From NCBI GenBank assembly GCA_017938365.1, contig JAGBBT010000119.1, positions 1-45,984 of the forward strand: 45,984 nt of DNA, written 5' to 3'. The notes under the pieces were generated by a model. The model did no database searches and was not told the origin of the DNA. It worked only from the letters and a program-made list of their open reading frames with translations. The stretch comes from Treponema sp. Its GTDB lineage: Bacteria > Spirochaetota > Spirochaetia > Treponematales > Treponemataceae. Of this stretch, positions 26,187 through 34,686 are shown in pieces; the first letter of the stretch is position 1, and the number at the start of each line of letters is the position of its first letter. A program made the translations under genes and the position numbers.

Positions 26187-27329
26187 ATGTTCGATAAAAA
26201 AAATATAACAATATTATGTAAAGTTGTAGATAATTATGGCGATATCGGAGTAGTTTACAGACTTGCCCGCTCTTTATCAGAAATTGATAAGGATTTAAAA
26301 ATAAAAATAATCATCGACAATTTATTTGCTTTTTCCTCAATTAAAAAAAACATAAATCCAGAACTTTCAATTCAATACATAAACAATTGGAAAATTTTAA
26401 ACTGGAACTCACGAGAAATTTGTAAAGAAGAATTTCTAAAAAATCCACCGTCTATAATATTGGAATGTTTTCAATGTGGTCGACCAGATTGGTTAGAAGA
26501 AATACTATTTGCTCCAAATTATAATACTCCTTGTCAAATTATTAATATCGATTACTTGACAGCAGAGCCTTACGCAGAAGATTTTCACTTATTAAAAAGC
26601 GGAACACGAAGCTTATATATAAAAAAAATAAATTTCATGCCTGGTTTTACAAACAAAACTGGAGGACTAATACTTGACAATACCTTTATAAATAATCTGA
26701 ATGCAAACTTTAACAAAAGAAATAAAATAAACGAAGAATTTTCAATACTGATTTTTTCATACGAGAGAGACTTTTATCAGTTATTTATAGCATTAAATCA
26801 ATTTCAACAAAATAAAAGACTAAGCAACCCAAATTTTTCTGTAAAAGTATATGCAGCTAACGGAAAAAGTCAAAAATATGTATTAGATGCCTGGGAAAAA
26901 ACACAAAAAATAGTTAACTTAATCAAATTACCGTTTTTACAGCAAGAAGAATGGGATGAACTATTAACAAAAATGAATTTTCTTTTTATACGAGGAGAAG
27001 ATTCACTTTCTAGAGCTGTGTTATGCGGAGTTCCATTTGTTTGGCATGCCTACATACAAGATGAAAATTATCATTTAGTTAAAGTCAATGCACTATTAGA
27101 TTTGTTAACACAAAAATTTTCAATTGAAGAAAAAAAATATTTAACAGAATTATGGAACGATTATAATACCCCAAATAAACCGTTAAATGAAAATGCACTA
27201 AAATATATTTTGACAAATTCTACAGAAAATAACTTTATTAATAAATTTTTAACATTTTCTACGGAATTAATAGAAAATGGAAATCTAGGAAACAATCTTT
27301 TACATTATATTGAACAGTTGAAATTATAA
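26187..27329 (+). CDS. earP: EF-P arginine rhamnosyltransferase EarP
   Basis: Transfers rhamnose from dTDP-rhamnose to Arg32 of elongation factor P. 380 residues with the family signatures: DNYGDIGVVYRLAR near the N-terminus (D15 and D19 match the catalytic aspartates known from proteobacterial EarP), ECFQCGRPDW, IDYLTAEPY and FMPGFTNKTGGL. The nucleotide-sugar region RGEDSLSRAVLCGVPFVW is also present. The gene starts one base after the lipase stop, with GGAG about 12 bases upstream. The probable substrate, efp, lies 71 bases downstream and carries an Arg at position 32. This pair is best known in beta- and gamma-proteobacteria, so its presence here is notable. Confidence 0.93.
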   Translation: MFDKKNITILCKVVDNYGDIGVVYRLARSLSEIDKDLKIKIIIDNLFAFSSIKKNINPELSIQYINNWKILNWNSREICKEEFLKNPPSIILECFQCGRPDWLEEILFAPNYNTPCQIINIDYLTAEPYAEDFHLLKSGTRSLYIKKINFMPGFTNKTGGLILDNTFINNLNANFNKRNKINEEFSILIFSYERDFYQLFIALNQFQQNKRLSNPNFSVKVYAANGKSQKYVLDAWEKTQKIVNLIKLPFLQQEEWDELLTKMNFLFIRGEDSLSRAVLCGVPFVWHAYIQDENYHLVKVNALLDLLTQKFSIEEKKYLTELWNDYNTPNKPLNENALKYILTNSTENNFINKFLTFSTELIENGNLGNNLLHYIEQLKL

Positions 27330-27346
27330 GAAAAAAGTACTATTAT
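27318..27346 (+). promoter_or_regulatory. Promoter for efp inside the end of earP
   Basis: TTGAAA (27318-27323), 17-base spacer, TATTAT (27341-27346). It predicts a transcript starting near 27353, about 48 bases before efp, so efp can be made independently of earP. Confidence 0.7.
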
Positions 27347-27400
27347 AAATTGAAAGTGTGGTTTTACACTAAATAAAAATCAATTTTACGAGATGCTATT

Positions 27401-27970
27401 ATGTTAATGACAAATGAAATCAAAGTTGGTACAGCTTTCATGTTCGAAGGTGCACCACTTATCGTACAAAAGATGCTCGGACAAAAAAGTGGTCGTCAGG
27501 GTATGGTAACAAAACTTCGTGTTCAGAATATCGTTACAGGAGGAACACAGGATTTAGGACTTGATGCAGGTGAAAAATTCGAAGAAGTTGACCTTGTAGA
27601 AAAGAATGTTCGCCTTTCATATATAGACGGTGAAGATTATCACTTTATGGATCAAGAAACTTATGATGATATTTCTTTATCAAAGGAATATCTCGGAGAT
27701 AATGCTGGTTACATTTCTCCTGATGATGAATATGATGTTAAAATCACATATTATAATGAAAAACCTGTTGGAGTACGTCTTCCTGTAAATGTTACTCGTA
27801 CAATTACTTATTGTGAACCAGGTGTAAAAGGTGATACTTCAGGAAAATCAACAAAGCCTGCTACTTTAGACACAGGTATGGAAGTAAAAGTTCCATTATT
27901 CTGTAACACAGAGGATCGTATTGTTATAGATACAAGAGACGGTTCTTTTGTTGAAAGAGCTAAAGACTAA
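27401..27970 (+). CDS. efp: Elongation factor P, arginine type
   Basis: Relieves ribosome stalling at polyproline stretches. 189 residues in three beta-barrel domains. With the start at 27401, the tip of the domain I loop is KSGR with Arg at position 32, aligning residue for residue with the Pseudomonas protein that EarP rhamnosylates. Lysine-type EF-P has PGKG here instead. Later signatures include ITYCEPGVKGDTSGKSTKPA and VPLFCNTEDRIVIDTRDGSF. A second ATG two codons later is possible. Codon use is less AT-extreme than its neighbours', as expected for a highly expressed gene. Its own promoter and a strong terminator frame it. Confidence 0.97.
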   Translation: MLMTNEIKVGTAFMFEGAPLIVQKMLGQKSGRQGMVTKLRVQNIVTGGTQDLGLDAGEKFEEVDLVEKNVRLSYIDGEDYHFMDQETYDDISLSKEYLGDNAGYISPDDEYDVKITYYNEKPVGVRLPVNVTRTITYCEPGVKGDTSGKSTKPATLDTGMEVKVPLFCNTEDRIVIDTRDGSFVERAKD

Positions 27971-27984
27971 TACAAAGTCAAAAA

Positions 27985-28018
27985 AATCCCAAAGGATTGT
28001 TCCTTTGGGATTTTTTTT
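27985..28018. terminator. Terminator after efp
   Basis: Stem AATCCCAAAGGA / TCCTTTGGGATT around a four-base loop (27997-28000), followed by T8. A-runs on the other side let it also end the convergent thioesterase gene. Confidence 0.92.
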
Positions 28019-28025
28019 ATATCAA

Positions 28026-28778
28026 TTACCAATACAATTCACTTTCAAAAGAAACTGAATCTCCAACTTTACCAACAACTGTAATTTTCTTATTGTCATC
28101 TTCAAAAGCAGCATATATCTTTAAGACCTCTCCAATCATTGCTTCTTTTGAAAAATTAATTCTAAAATCAGTAAACGCTATATCATGATACTTACTTGGT
28201 AAACAATCCATCATAAAAGCAGCATATCTAGAATTATTTGTATGTCCATTTGCATCTATATCGCTATATCCAACCTTATGCTCCCCTATTAGTGATATAT
28301 TTTCTGGAACAATTATTTTTCCGCAACTTAAACAATCATGCTCAGATTCAAAACTTACAGGAGGTCTTAAAGTATAATTCTTTACAGGTAAAATTTTTCT
28401 AAGTTCAGTATCTATTAAAATCCATTTACTCAAGCCTGACACAAGTTTTTCGCCATCTTTATTTCTGATTTCATATGCTCTCACAAATTGCAAAGGATCA
28501 TTTTTTTCTTCCCAAGTTTCTAAAACAATCTCTTCATTTTCTTTAGGCATTCTGTGAAATCTAAAGGCTGTTCTTGATACTAAAAATGCATAATTGTACT
28601 TTCGCAAAACATGAGTAGACATATCACGCTGATTAAAATCCTCTGTCGCAATATCGGAAGTCATTTTTAATAATTCATGTAAACTAAGAACTTTGTTTTC
28701 TGTACATTGGCTAAAATATACCATTGTTTCACTACAAAAGTTCATTTTTTCATCATGCCACTGTTTGTAAACTTTCAT
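28026..28778 (-). CDS. Acyl-ACP thioesterase
   Basis: Releases fatty acids from acyl carrier protein. 250 residues forming the double hot-dog fold of the FatA/FatB-like family. The N-terminal part holds RTAFRFHRMPKENEEIVLET and the FVRAYEIRNKDGEKLVSG strand pair. The second hot-dog has the motif SDIDANGHTNNSRYAAFMMD, in which the Asn/His are the usual catalytic-loop residues. A good ribosome site (AAGGAG) lies eight bases before the ATG. In bacteria that grow fermentatively such enzymes supply or recycle free fatty acids. Substrate length cannot be told. The gene is convergent with efp. Confidence 0.92.
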   Translation of the reverse strand: MKVYKQWHDEKMNFCSETMVYFSQCTENKVLSLHELLKMTSDIATEDFNQRDMSTHVLRKYNYAFLVSRTAFRFHRMPKENEEIVLETWEEKNDPLQFVRAYEIRNKDGEKLVSGLSKWILIDTELRKILPVKNYTLRPPVSFESEHDCLSCGKIIVPENISLIGEHKVGYSDIDANGHTNNSRYAAFMMDCLPSKYHDIAFTDFRINFSKEAMIGEVLKIYAAFEDDNKKITVVGKVGDSVSFESELYW

Positions 28779-28813
28779 TTTTAAATCTCCTTTTATATAT
28801 ACTAAAAATCAAA

Positions 28814-29176
28814 CTATTTTTTTATATAAAAACCCGTCCCCCATAAATAACCATCATCATTATTTTTAAATAACCAAAATTCTCCAAAGGAACATATTAT
28901 AGCATAGTTATATCTTAATAATTCACTTCCAGGTTCTATGGGAATTAATTTTTTTAATCTCGCATTTACGACTTTTTCTTTCAGATTATTTATTTTGAAT
29001 TCATTATTAGCAATTTTCTCACCTTCTGTAAAATCATTAAAACAATAGAATGTTGATAGTAAAGTCGATTCACCATAAGGAATTTCCATATATACAACTT
29101 TATATTTATCACAATAAGAAAACTGATTTACAAAAATTAAAATAAAAAAAAGTATTTTTACAAAATATCTTTTCAT
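28814..29176 (-). CDS. Small exported protein of unknown function
   Basis: 120 residues. A signal peptide (MKRYFVKILFFILIFVNQFS, ending near YC) is followed by about 98 residues with no recognised motif. The C-terminus is aromatic (FGEFWLF, GYLWGTGFYIKK). The Cys after the hydrophobic core could make it a lipoprotein, but the surrounding lipobox (FSYC) is weak. No ribosome site is seen before the ATG; an AT-only inverted repeat lies just upstream. It is on the same strand as the thioesterase and 35 bases before it. Confidence 0.6.
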   Translation of the reverse strand: MKRYFVKILFFILIFVNQFSYCDKYKVVYMEIPYGESTLLSTFYCFNDFTEGEKIANNEFKINNLKEKVVNARLKKLIPIEPGSELLRYNYAIICSFGEFWLFKNNDDGYLWGTGFYIKK

Positions 29177-29190
29177 AATAATATATCGCT

Positions 29191-29245
29191 TTTTTTATTT
29201 AATTTAAAAATTTTTAACAAAAAAACACTTAAATTAAATAAAAAA
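29191..29245. repeat. Perfect 17-bp inverted repeat made only of A and T
   Basis: The arm 29191-29207 is the exact reverse complement of 29229-29245, separated by 21 bases. It lies upstream of the small exported-protein gene and abuts the terminator of the membrane-protein gene at 29288. It would form a cruciform or long RNA hairpin. Confidence 0.7.
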
Positions 29246-29272
29246 AGCCCAGAATAATATTCTGAGCTTTTC
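29240..29272 (-). terminator. Terminator for the membrane-protein gene at 29288
   Basis: Hairpin of about 13 bp with one mismatch (AAAGCCCAGAATA / ATATTCTGAGCTTT on the plus strand), followed on the minus strand by a T-run. Confidence 0.75.
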
Positions 29273-29287
29273 ACTTATAATAATATA

Positions 29288-29872
29288 CTATTTGTTTTTC
29301 TTAGTTTTAACATATTCAATGTTAATCCAAACAGAATAAACAAGTACAAGTACAGCAAGAACAACTAAACATACAGTTGTAACCATAGATGGAATCATCA
29401 TACCTGCACCTTTTAAGATTAAAGTCTGAACAAATGCATAAACATAAGAAAGTCCAAACATATAAGAAACAACAGCCTGAGCTAATTTACTAGAAACAAA
29501 GAAAGTAAACAAAGCAAATGCAATAAACATTACTTGTACTAAAACGTAGCAGTTTACTTGTGCACCAGTAAGAGCACCTGAAGGTAACCATACATATTGG
29601 AAAATTGAAATATCTTTTTTACCTATTAATGGATACTTAGCCTGAACTTCTGGTTCCCAAGTATCAAAATCACCATATTTGATTTCTGATGGCCATGAAC
29701 TTCTGTCTTCTCCCGAAACACCTTTTGGAAGTTCAGCCCATGTTTTACCAAAATCTTCTGTTTCAGATTTCAACTCTGCTGTGTTAACAAAAGGAAGAAA
29801 CTGAACAACTACTGTTAAAACCAATAATACAATAGCAGCTATTGTATTTTTCGATTTCAAATTAAATTCCAT
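29288..29872 (-). CDS. Four-helix membrane protein of unknown function
   Basis: The start is placed at ATG 29872, with GGAGG about seven bases upstream; a TTG five codons earlier lies inside that site. The 194 residues have a first membrane helix at about 12-30, an extracytoplasmic segment to about 95 (rich in Trp, Asp, Glu and Pro), then three helices to about 187. I do not recognise the family. It has a well-formed promoter (TTGATA, 16 bases, TATAAA) divergent from uvrB and its own terminator, so it is a single-gene unit. Codon use is less extreme than in the surrounding genes, which may indicate good expression. Confidence 0.68.
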   Translation of the reverse strand: MEFNLKSKNTIAAIVLLVLTVVVQFLPFVNTAELKSETEDFGKTWAELPKGVSGEDRSSWPSEIKYGDFDTWEPEVQAKYPLIGKKDISIFQYVWLPSGALTGAQVNCYVLVQVMFIAFALFTFFVSSKLAQAVVSYMFGLSYVYAFVQTLILKGAGMMIPSMVTTVCLVVLAVLVLVYSVWINIEYVKTKKNK

Positions 29873-29912
29873 ATAAATATCCTCCAACGATATCTTATCA
29901 ATAATACATTAT

Positions 29913-29940
29913 TTTATAACACTTTACTCTATTTTATCAA
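29913..29940 (-). promoter_or_regulatory. Promoter of the 29288 membrane-protein gene
   Basis: On the minus strand TTGATA (29935-29940), 16-base spacer, TATAAA (29913-29918). The leader would be about 34 bases and includes the GGAGG ribosome site. Confidence 0.65.
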
Positions 29941-29964
29941 CTGCAAAAATGATAAAATCACGAT

Positions 29965-31959
29965 ATGCGAAATTTTAAAGTAATATCTCCTTATGAGCCA
30001 TCAGGAGATCAAGGTAATGCTATAGAAAAACTATCAGAAGGATTTTTGAGAGGTGATAAATACCAAACATTAAAAGGTGTTACTGGCTCTGGAAAAACCT
30101 TTACAATGGCAAAAATCATAGAAAAGGTTCAAAAACCAACTTTAATAATAAGCCACAACAAAACACTATCAGCCCAATTATATCGAGAATTTAAATCATT
30201 TTTTCCAAACAATGCTGTAGAATACTTTGTTTCATATTATGATTACTATCAACCAGAAGCCTATGTTCCTGCGAGAGATTTATACATAGAAAAAGATGCA
30301 TCCATAAATGATGAAATTGATAAATTAAGACTTGCTGCTACATATTCTTTAATGGAAAGAAGAGATGTTATAGTAGTTGCAACTGTCAGCTGTATTTATG
30401 GTTTAGGAATGCCTGATCTCTACAAAGAAATGAGAGTTCATATTGAAAAGGGAGATATATTTAATTTAAAGAAATTCGAACATGATTTAGTATCAATTCA
30501 GTACACAAGAAATGATATGGTTTTAGATAGAGGAAACTTTAGAATTCGAGGAGATACAATAGAAGTTTATCCACCTTATATGGAAACAGATACAGCATAT
30601 CGTATTGAATTAGATTTTGATCAAATTGATAAAATTAAGCGTTTTAATGTAATAACGAGAGAAATTGAAGAAGAACTAGATGAAATGCAATTTTATCCAG
30701 CAAAACACTTTGTTGTACCCCACGATGCACTACTTTCAGCAACAGAACGCATAGAAAAAGAATTAGAAGAAAGAGTCGAATCATTAAATGCTGTAGGAAA
30801 ACTTTTAGAAGCTGAACGATTAAAAACAAGAACTACCTACGATTTAGAAATGATGAAAGAAATGGGATATTGTTCAGGAATCGAAAACTACTCAGGTCCA
30901 ATTAGTGGTCGAAAATCAGGAGAGCCTCCTGCAACCCTACTACATTATTTTCCTGATGATTTTTTATGTTTAATCGACGAAGCCCATGTTACAGTACCAC
31001 AAATAGGAGCGATGTATGAAGGAGATAGAAGTAGAAAACAGAATTTAATTGATTTTGGATTTAGACTTCCATCAGCCTTAGACAATCGACCACTTAAATT
31101 TGAAGAATTTGAAAAAAAGCTGAATCAAGTAATATATGTAACCGCAACTCCAAGAGAACAAGAAATAAAACAATCAACCCAAGTTATAGAGCAAATTATT
31201 CGACCTACAGGCTTACTAGATCCAATAATTGATATAAGACCGTCAGAAGGCCAAATGGAGGATATTTACAAGGAAGTAAAATTTAGAATTGAAAAAGGCG
31301 AAAGAAGCTTAATTCTTACATTAACAAAAAAAATGGCAGAGGACTTAACAGATTACCTTTTGGGATTAAATTTAAAAGTAAAATATATTCATTCAGAAAT
31401 AGACACTTTTGAGCGAGTTGAAATTTTAAAATCCTTAAGATTAGGCGAAATAGATGTCTTAATTGGTATCAACCTTTTAAGAGAAGGTATTGACCTACCA
31501 GAAGTAAGTTTTATTGCAATTTTAGATGCAGATAAAATAGGATTTTTAAGATCAACAACAAGTTTAATTCAGATAGTTGGTCGTGCCGCAAGAAATCAAA
31601 ACGGGACAGTTGTAATGTATGCAGACAATATTACACCAGCAATAAAAGAAACTGTTTCAGAAACAAAACGTAGACGAAGTATTCAAGAACAATACAATAA
31701 AGAACACGGTATTACACCTCATACAGTCAATAAGGCAGTTCAAGATATACTTATCCGTCAACAAAAAGATGCAGAAGAAAATACAGAAGTTGAACTATCA
31801 ATGTTAAAGAAAAACGCAAATCTCTTTAATCCAAAACAACGTAAAAAACTTATAGATGCACTAAAAAAGGAAATGTCACTATGTGCAGATAGATTAGAAT
31901 ACGAACAGGCTGCTGCAATTCGGGATCAAATAACAGAAATAGAAAATAAATTTAAATAA
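29965..31959 (+). CDS. uvrB: UvrABC excinuclease subunit B
   Basis: DNA-damage-verifying helicase of nucleotide excision repair. 664 residues: Walker A in GVTGSGKTFTMAK, the beta-hairpin YYDYYQPEAYVP that clamps DNA, the DEAH-like box IDEAHVTVPQ and helicase motifs V and VI (INLLREGIDLPEVSF, QIVGRAARN). A C-terminal UVR motif (about 625-660) contacts UvrC. Length is standard. There is no ribosome site; the box TAAAAT at 29953-29958 sits seven bases before the ATG with a poor -35, so the mRNA may be leaderless. A two-way terminator follows. Confidence 0.97.
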   Translation: MRNFKVISPYEPSGDQGNAIEKLSEGFLRGDKYQTLKGVTGSGKTFTMAKIIEKVQKPTLIISHNKTLSAQLYREFKSFFPNNAVEYFVSYYDYYQPEAYVPARDLYIEKDASINDEIDKLRLAATYSLMERRDVIVVATVSCIYGLGMPDLYKEMRVHIEKGDIFNLKKFEHDLVSIQYTRNDMVLDRGNFRIRGDTIEVYPPYMETDTAYRIELDFDQIDKIKRFNVITREIEEELDEMQFYPAKHFVVPHDALLSATERIEKELEERVESLNAVGKLLEAERLKTRTTYDLEMMKEMGYCSGIENYSGPISGRKSGEPPATLLHYFPDDFLCLIDEAHVTVPQIGAMYEGDRSRKQNLIDFGFRLPSALDNRPLKFEEFEKKLNQVIYVTATPREQEIKQSTQVIEQIIRPTGLLDPIIDIRPSEGQMEDIYKEVKFRIEKGERSLILTLTKKMAEDLTDYLLGLNLKVKYIHSEIDTFERVEILKSLRLGEIDVLIGINLLREGIDLPEVSFIAILDADKIGFLRSTTSLIQIVGRAARNQNGTVVMYADNITPAIKETVSETKRRRSIQEQYNKEHGITPHTVNKAVQDILIRQQKDAEENTEVELSMLKKNANLFNPKQRKKLIDALKKEMSLCADRLEYEQAAAIRDQITEIENKFK

Positions 31960-31993
31960 AAAAAAGCCCACCAACTATTTCTTGGTGGGTTTT
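31958..31993. terminator. Bidirectional terminator between uvrB and rpmB
   Basis: Stem GCCCACCAA (31966-31974) / TTGGTGGGT (31982-31990). A run of eight A before it and T after it allow termination on both strands; the minus-strand (rpmB) side has the better T-run. Confidence 0.88.
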
Positions 31994-32014
31994 CCATTCA
32001 ATATTAAAACTGAA

Positions 32015-32251
32015 TTAGTTAGAAGCTGCTACTGGAACACCAGCATTTGCAGGAGTTACGTTAATTTTCTTTGTTACGAAACCACTGCGAAGACAACGTG
32101 TACAAACATTCAATGTAGCTGTTGTACCACCAACTTCTGTTTTTACTTTAAGAAGATTTGGTCTCCATGTACGGCGAGTATGATTGTATGACTTACTTAC
32201 TTTATTACCAGACATTGAGCCTTTTCCGCAAACATCACAAATTCTTGACAT
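32015..32251 (-). CDS. rpmB: 50S ribosomal protein L28
   Basis: 78 residues of ribosomal protein L28. The start MSRICDVCGKG, the SGNKVSKSYNHTRRTWRPNL segment and LRSGFVTKKI are diagnostic. Two Cys pairs (C5/C8 and C50/C53, in CDVC and CTRC) form an intact zinc ribbon, so this is the zinc-containing (C+) version. It has a strong promoter (TTGACA, 17 bases, TATATT), a GAGG ribosome site and its own terminator, so it is a monocistronic unit. Confidence 0.97.
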   Translation of the reverse strand: MSRICDVCGKGSMSGNKVSKSYNHTRRTWRPNLLKVKTEVGGTTATLNVCTRCLRSGFVTKKINVTPANAGVPVAASN

Positions 32252-32291
32252 AATATATACCTACCTCAATTGATTACACGTGAGTTCTCAT

Positions 32292-32320
32292 AATATACAA
32301 AAACAATGGTTTTCTGTCAA
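32292..32320 (-). promoter_or_regulatory. Strong promoter of rpmB
   Basis: Minus strand: TTGACA (32315-32320, perfect -35), 17-base spacer, TATATT (32292-32297, 5/6). Predicted leader of about 33 bases. Confidence 0.85.
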
Positions 32321-32357
32321 CGGAATTTCATTATAAATTTGAAAATGATTGCTTTTA

Positions 32358-33251
32358 TTATGTTTCTAAAACCAATCCATCATACGCAACAGAAACAGAT
32401 CCACCAAGAGATACTATTTTTTTTAATTCTGAAAAATTATTTACATTGTCTTTTATATATGATTCTGCTTCCATATGCTTATTTTCATGACTTATATGAG
32501 TTATCCAAGTATGTTTAGCACAAATTTTATTTGCATACTCTAAAGCTTGCATAAAATTGCAATGAGTTACATGCTCTTTTTTTCTTAATCCATCTATAAC
32601 TAAATGGTCTAATATATCACAAGAATCTTTTATTAATTCAATAGACTTATCAGATATATAATTGCAATCAGTCAAATAAGCTATAGCGTGAATTTTGTTA
32701 TCCTTTTCAGTAGTTCTTATTACCCACCCAGAATCTTTTAAATATCCATGAGTAATAGGAATTGGAATAACATCTATAGAACCAACTTTAACAGGATTAT
32801 TTAAATTAAATTTTTCTGTTTTAATTAATTCTAAATTTGGAATACCACCACCAAAGTTTTTTCTCTTAAAAATGTAAGAAAACCTAAATATTAAATCTCG
32901 TCTTGTATATTTATTACAGAATAATGGTAATCTATTTTTTATAAACTTATTTGCATTTGATTTTTTATAACTAAAAACTCTTAAATCATCTAACCCATGA
33001 CAATGATCTGCGTGACTATGAGAAACAAAAACTGCATCTAAATGTTTAATATTGTATTTTAAAGCTTGTAATCTGAATTCTGGTCCAACATCTAAAACAA
33101 TATTCGTAGTTAAATCATTCTCTTCATTAACAACATAAGCTGAACATCTAAAACGTTTATCTTTTTCATCAGCAGATGTACAAACATTACAATCACAACC
33201 TATAACAGGAATACCATGACTAGTTCCAGAACCCATTATAATTAACTTCAT
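32358..33251 (-). CDS. PhnP-like metallo-beta-lactamase-fold phosphodiesterase
   Basis: 297 residues. The metal-binding motif is SHSHADH (H78, H80, D82, H83). An N-terminal GCDCNVC (C19, C21, C24) matches the extra structural zinc site of PhnP-type cyclic phosphodiesterases. Late motifs LTDCNYI and the THISHE segment fit the family. PhnP acts on phosphoribosyl cyclic phosphate in the phosphonate pathway, but no phosphonate genes are nearby, so a general nucleotide or cyclic-phosphate hydrolase is more likely. The gene has a good promoter so close to its ATG that the mRNA should be nearly leaderless. It is divergent from prs. Confidence 0.87.
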   Translation of the reverse strand: MKLIIMGSGTSHGIPVIGCDCNVCTSADEKDKRFRCSAYVVNEENDLTTNIVLDVGPEFRLQALKYNIKHLDAVFVSHSHADHCHGLDDLRVFSYKKSNANKFIKNRLPLFCNKYTRRDLIFRFSYIFKRKNFGGGIPNLELIKTEKFNLNNPVKVGSIDVIPIPITHGYLKDSGWVIRTTEKDNKIHAIAYLTDCNYISDKSIELIKDSCDILDHLVIDGLRKKEHVTHCNFMQALEYANKICAKHTWITHISHENKHMEAESYIKDNVNNFSELKKIVSLGGSVSVAYDGLVLET

Positions 33252-33259
33252 ATTAAAAT

Positions 33260-33288
33260 ATTCTATGTAATAGATTTTTTTGATTCAA
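33260..33288 (-). promoter_or_regulatory. Promoter giving a nearly leaderless mRNA for the PhnP-like gene
   Basis: Minus strand: TTGAAT (33283-33288), 17-base spacer, TAGAAT (33260-33265). The expected first base (about 33253) is one to three bases before the ATG at 33251, and no ribosome site is present. Confidence 0.7.
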
Positions 33289-33351
33289 GTATTTTATAAT
33301 CAAAATACAAATAAAACCTTTTTTTATAAACCCCATATCTAGTGTAAAATA

Positions 33352-33380
33352 TTGACTACCCCATATATAAATGCTAGTAT
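33352..33380 (+). promoter_or_regulatory. Promoter of prs
   Basis: TTGACT (33352-33357), 17-base spacer, TAGTAT (33375-33380). Predicted start near 33387 and a leader of about 27 bases holding the AGGA ribosome site. Confidence 0.65.
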
Positions 33381-33413
33381 TAGCGTATAAAAATAAAATA
33401 TTGAGGAACAACA

Positions 33414-34658
33414 ATGCCTTATTCTGAGCCAACCAATTTAGGAGTTATTGCCTGTCCAGGCGGTGCAACTTTTGCAGAAGAAGTTATTACACATCTTAGA
33501 AGAATGTACAAACATCGTTTTTCATTAAAAAATGATGTAATTTCAAAACGATATAACTTAGATAAAGATACGTTGATTCAGGATATTAATTATCGTAACG
33601 ATTTATCAACATCTGATCTTGTAGTAAAAGGAACAACAGATAAATATCGCCCACCAGTTTTTAAAATTAATACACAATTTACTTGGTTTGCAAACGGGGA
33701 AGTAAAAGCTGAACTTTTTGATACAGTTCGTGGAAAAGATATATTTATATTCCAAGATGCAGAAAATCATGAAGAAATAGAAATGAACGGAGGAAAAAAC
33801 AAAGTAGTTTTTTCTGTTAACGACCATGTTATGACTCTTCTTGTAACAATTGATGCAGTTCAGCAAGCAGGTGCAAAATCAATTACACTTGTTCTTCCTT
33901 CTTTCCCATATAGTAGACAACACAAAAAGAAGGGACGCGAAGGTTTAACAGCAAGTTTATTATGTCACATCTACGAATTAAAAGCAGTAACAAGAGTTAT
34001 TACCCTTGATATACACTCAAGAGAAATTGTAAACGCGTTTAACACAACTCATCTTGAGAATTTACATGCTTCTTATCAAATCATTAGAGAATTGGCAAAG
34101 GTTGTAAATCTTTCTGGACCAAATAAAGAAGATTTAGTAGTTGTATCTCCAGATACAGGTGCTATCGACAGAAATAAATTTTATGCAACAGGTTTAAAAG
34201 TTCCTTTGGCGATGATTTATAAAGAAAGAGATTATTCTGTTGTAACACAAGATGCAAAGAATACAAATATAAAAAGCATAAAACTTCTTGGTGATGTAAA
34301 AGGCAAAGTTGCATTCTTAGCAGACGATATGCTAGGAACTGGTGGAACACTATTAAAAGCAATGAGTTTCCTTCATGATCAAGGAGCAACAAAAGTTATT
34401 GCAGCAATTTCGTTACCATTCTTTACAGGAAATGCTGTAGAACTCTTTGATAAAGCTTATCAAGATGGTTTATTCTATAGAATAATCGGAACAAATGCAG
34501 TTTATCATCCAGAATTAAAAAATAAAGAATGGTTTATTAGTACAAATGTAAGTGGTTTATTTGCAAATGTAATTACAAGAATTCATCATAATCAAAGTCT
34601 TAGCGATTTATTGGATAACAGAACCATTATTGATAAATTAATCAAAAAAGAAGATTGA
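33414..34658 (+). CDS. prs: Ribose-phosphate pyrophosphokinase, long form
   Basis: Makes PRPP from ribose 5-phosphate and ATP for nucleotide, His and Trp synthesis. It is 414 residues against the usual about 315. Core motifs are present: FANGEVKAEL, VLPSFPYSRQHKK (cf. PYFGYARQ), VITLDIHSREI, VVSPDTGAIDR, the flexible loop IYKERDYS and the PRPP loop FLADDMLGTGGTLLKA. The extra length is mainly an insertion of about 55 residues (about 30-90), between the first helix and the FANGE strand, which I do not recognise. The ribosome site is AGGA seven bases upstream. A strong terminator follows, so the gene is monocistronic. Confidence 0.92.
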   Translation: MPYSEPTNLGVIACPGGATFAEEVITHLRRMYKHRFSLKNDVISKRYNLDKDTLIQDINYRNDLSTSDLVVKGTTDKYRPPVFKINTQFTWFANGEVKAELFDTVRGKDIFIFQDAENHEEIEMNGGKNKVVFSVNDHVMTLLVTIDAVQQAGAKSITLVLPSFPYSRQHKKKGREGLTASLLCHIYELKAVTRVITLDIHSREIVNAFNTTHLENLHASYQIIRELAKVVNLSGPNKEDLVVVSPDTGAIDRNKFYATGLKVPLAMIYKERDYSVVTQDAKNTNIKSIKLLGDVKGKVAFLADDMLGTGGTLLKAMSFLHDQGATKVIAAISLPFFTGNAVELFDKAYQDGLFYRIIGTNAVYHPELKNKEWFISTNVSGLFANVITRIHHNQSLSDLLDNRTIIDKLIKKED

Positions 34659-34686
34659 TTTTTATTCCATTAAATGTGATATAATG

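Noticed and set aside
27349..27378. Short inverted repeat AGTGT/ACACT before efp as an operator or riboswitch
   Set aside because: Only five paired bases around a six-base loop; this is expected by chance in such DNA.
29221..29280. Terminator assigned to the small exported gene at 28814
   Set aside because: It lies upstream of that gene on its own strand; its T-run orientation fits the end of the 29288 gene.
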